A DNA stretch of 23,555 nt, taken from positions 1 through 23,555 of the forward strand of contig CAJGCN010000006.1 of assembly GCA_904501815.1 (NCBI GenBank), in the 5' to 3' direction. How positions within the stretch are numbered: the first letter of the stretch is position 1; every line of letters starts with the position of its first letter. Positions 21,657-23,555 of the stretch are shown piece by piece. Made by a program: the position numbers and the translations under genes. The notes under the pieces are model-generated. The model ran no database searches. It was not told where the DNA came from and saw only the letters and a program-made list of their open reading frames with translations. Origin of the DNA: an uncultured Clostridia bacterium. Its GTDB lineage: Bacteria > Bacillota > Clostridia > Christensenellales > Borkfalkiaceae.

Positions 21657-23165
21657 TTATTTTTCCAAATTTTCCGCCAAACGCCGATAAACGAGTATTC
21701 GTTCGCCGTTTTCAATGGGGAATTTCAAATCGGGATTGCTACGGGTCAGCTCTTCCGGCGTACAGCGCAAGCGTTTAGCCACCTGCCAAAGGTCTTCCCC
21801 CGCGCGAGGCAAGAAAATGGAAATTCCGCTACGGTTTTCTTCCACCGCTTCCCCTTCTTCCACTTCGCAAACGTAGGCGGATTGCCCTTCTTTATAGTGG
21901 CGGAACACCGCTTTGAGCGAGCCTTCCGCTTCCACTTCTCCGCTCTTTTTTCGCCGTACGTTTAACCCGTAGAGTAAGCCGTCCCCTTCTACCTTTTCGT
22001 CTTCGCCAGCGTTTACGGGAAAGGCAAACGGCAAAGACAGGGTTGCTTTTTTATGCGTACCGTCTGCGCTCCTGAATAAAACTTCCGCTTGCGCAATGCC
22101 TTCCGCTTCCGTTTCGCCCCGCTCGTTCTTACGGCAAGAAATTTCCACGCGCGGCAACACCGCCGCTTGCAAGGCGTAGCCGTCTTCTATCTCTTCGGAT
22201 AAAATCGCCGTACCCCCTACCCGTTCTACGCATTTTTGCACGTTCGTCAAACACCTGCCCCCTACATTTCCCTTTTTGAGCGGAGTTTCGCAAGTCGGAG
22301 AATAAGCGTCCGAAACGACGGGAACTTCGTCTTTTTGATACAGCGTACATTCAGCGGAAAGCACGGTGGAAAGCACGATTTTGCTCTTGCCTTTTTCTTC
22401 GTCCGTACCCGCCGTTAAATAAGCGGATTTCACGCGCACGTTGACGGAAACGGGTAAATCCCCGAACGCATCTTCGCACGGCACTTGCATTTTAAAGGGG
22501 ACTAACCGTTCGTAAGCGCACAGACTCTCGTCGCTTTTTAAAACGCAGATATTCAAATTCATTTCCCCTTCGATTTCAATTTGTCCCGCGTCGGCTACCG
22601 CGCGAACGACGACGGCGTTTTCGCTGTGAAGTAAAATATCCCCGACGTAGTCCGTTTCAAACTCGTCTTCCCGTTCGCTCTCGCCCGCCACGCTCAAAAG
22701 CTTCACCACTTTCGCCACGTCCTTTTGCACCACGAGATTTTCCCCGCCTACGAGATATTCCATTTTCCTTTGCCCGTATACGGGAAGTTCCGCGCCTACG
22801 ACGACGGAAATATACAACCCCGACCCTTCCCGCCGAACGGTGATATTTTCCGTTTTCAAAATTGCCCGCGCATAGCAAGCAGGCGTAATTTCCGAATGTT
22901 CGGCTTTATGGAAAAACTCCGCGCCACGCTCCGCGCGACAAACTTTCCTATCCGCGTCTTCGTATAATACGCTCAGCACGAGCTTTCCGTTATAGCGCAC
23001 TTCTCCGTCTGCGCACGCACATTCCGACGGTACGGCGTTGGCTTGCACGGCAAGCACGGACGTAATTTCGCTACCCGGCAAACGACATTCGACGATTGAC
23101 TGCGCTTTCAGCCTTGCAATCTCGCTCGTATACCGATAAGTTTCATAATGCGGTTTTATTGACAT
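21657..23165 (-). CDS. SPOCS (DUF3794) and LysM domain protein, SipL-like
   Basis: A 502-residue protein with repeated beta-rich SPOCS/DUF3794 domains followed by a C-terminal LysM. One unit covers about residues 30-155 (VLAVQANAVPSECACADGEV, then VRYNGKLVLSVLYED), a second about 170-280, and a third about 300-435 (LPRVEISCRKNERGETEAEG). The LysM at about 445-495 reads GEDLWQVAKRLRCTPEELTRSNPDL. Clostridioides difficile SipL has SPOCS repeats plus LysM and binds SpoIVA to attach the spore coat; the role here is inferred from that. No signal peptide. A GTG nine bases upstream in frame is rejected because GGGAG directly abuts it, whereas the ATG has proper spacing. It lies between veg and ispE, a common clostridial order. 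Confidence 0.88.
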   Translation of the reverse strand: MSIKPHYETYRYTSEIARLKAQSIVECRLPGSEITSVLAVQANAVPSECACADGEVRYNGKLVLSVLYEDADRKVCRAERGAEFFHKAEHSEITPACYARAILKTENITVRREGSGLYISVVVGAELPVYGQRKMEYLVGGENLVVQKDVAKVVKLLSVAGESEREDEFETDYVGDILLHSENAVVVRAVADAGQIEIEGEMNLNICVLKSDESLCAYERLVPFKMQVPCEDAFGDLPVSVNVRVKSAYLTAGTDEEKGKSKIVLSTVLSAECTLYQKDEVPVVSDAYSPTCETPLKKGNVGGRCLTNVQKCVERVGGTAILSEEIEDGYALQAAVLPRVEISCRKNERGETEAEGIAQAEVLFRSADGTHKKATLSLPFAFPVNAGEDEKVEGDGLLYGLNVRRKKSGEVEAEGSLKAVFRHYKEGQSAYVCEVEEGEAVEENRSGISIFLPRAGEDLWQVAKRLRCTPEELTRSNPDLKFPIENGERILVYRRLAENLEK

Positions 23166-23199
23166 TTCGTTCACTCTCCCTTCGTTTTCGTTGCCTTTT

Positions 23200-23208
23200 T
23201 ATCGTATG
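23200..23208 (-). promoter_or_regulatory. Possible mother-cell sigma factor -10 of the SPOCS-LysM gene
   Basis: Minus strand CATACGATA, which fits the sigma-E (CATACANT) or sigma-K (CATANNNTA) -10 pattern, about 18 bases before the ribosome binding site. No convincing -35 element is seen 13-16 bases upstream, so this is a weak call. Confidence 0.35.
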
Positions 23209-23315
23209 CTTGAAAAAGGGAGTTTAGACCGTAAAAAGAATTTCTTTTTTTGCGTATTTTGGGAAAATTTGGCGAGAAAGGAATATTTGCTTTGACTTTT
23301 GCCCATACTCATACT

Positions 23316-23555
23316 ATGATTAAACCTACCAAAAGCATTTCAGAAGTCAAACGAATGGTAAACGATTGCAGGGCGAGCCGAGTCGCCGTGCGCGTGAATT
23401 TAGGCAGAAATAAGACGATGGACTTTTCGGGCGTGCTTTCGGGGATTTACCCTGCGCTGTTTACCGTAAAGCCCGACGACGAAGATTTTTTAGGAAAAAC
23501 GGCGTATTCTTATTCCGACGTACTTTGCGGAAACGTAAAGATTAAAAAACTTTAA
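23316..23555 (+). CDS. veg: Veg family protein
   Basis: Small protein related to B. subtilis Veg (86 residues), which affects biofilm matrix gene expression and spore outgrowth. With the ATG at 23316 the product has 79 residues; SISEVKRMVNDC, VRVNLGRNKTMDFSGVLSGIYP and AYSYSDVL match the Bacillus pattern LSDIKR, GGRRKT..SGIL..TYP and SYSYADIL. The stop is the last codon of the window. The start is uncertain: the ATG gives the family N-terminus but has no ribosome binding site, while an in-frame TTG at 23292 has AAAGGA (23277-23282) nine bases before it and would add eight residues. It is divergent from the SPOCS-LysM gene. Confidence 0.9.
   Translation: MIKPTKSISEVKRMVNDCRASRVAVRVNLGRNKTMDFSGVLSGIYPALFTVKPDDEDFLGKTAYSYSDVLCGNVKIKKL

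Noticed and set aside
23166..23174. GTG start of the SPOCS-LysM gene
   Set aside because: The GGGAG sequence ends one base before it, too close to act as its ribosome binding site; the ATG at 23165 has suitable spacing.

Overview
The window looks like chromosomal core sequence from a spore-forming member of the Bacillota, most likely an uncultured Clostridia lineage. The evidence is gene content and order: S13-type ribosomal block rplM-rpsI, the block yqfC-yqfD-phoH-pgpH-ybeY-era-yqzL-recO, and veg / SPOCS-LysM protein / ispE, plus strong AGGAG-type ribosome binding sites and sigma-A promoters with 17-bp spacers. Nothing in it points to a plasmid or an intact prophage; almost every gene except fba, one small XRE regulator and veg lies on the minus strand.

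Left part (1-3350): a partial copy of an intergenic repeat, rpsI and rplM (minus) behind a consensus promoter and a structured leader, and a divergent class II aldolase gene (fba) with its own promoter and terminator. An AT-rich islet follows (about 2600-3300): two divergent XRE-type repressors whose overlapping promoters carry two similar operator dyads, resembling a miniature phage-style switch. The second regulator runs at its 3' end into another copy of the intergenic repeat.

Iron block (3319-6640, minus): feoA-feoB-FeoB-associated Cys-rich membrane protein-low molecular weight phosphatase, driven by a perfect consensus promoter flanked by two related dyads that look like metalloregulator operators.

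Central block (6660-14365, minus): yqfC-yqfD-phoH-pgpH-ybeY-era-yqzL-recO and, as last gene, an Mrr-like nuclease with a very long Pro/Lys/Glu/Ala-rich linker. A sigma-E-like promoter precedes yqfC. Compared with Bacillus subtilis, dgkA and cdd are absent, PgpH lacks its extracytoplasmic domain and RecO has lost most zinc-finger cysteines.

Transport block (14386-19534, minus): a heterodimeric ABC exporter (one half with a degenerate ATP site) followed by a ClC-type chloride/proton antiporter with a C-terminal RCK-like domain. Its promoter lies so close to the first ATG that the mRNA may be leaderless.

Right part (19588-23555): ispE with an unrecognised acidic membrane protein downstream, ended by tandem terminators; a SPOCS/LysM spore-envelope protein; and divergent veg at the window edge. 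No tRNA, rRNA, CRISPR array or transposase was seen.
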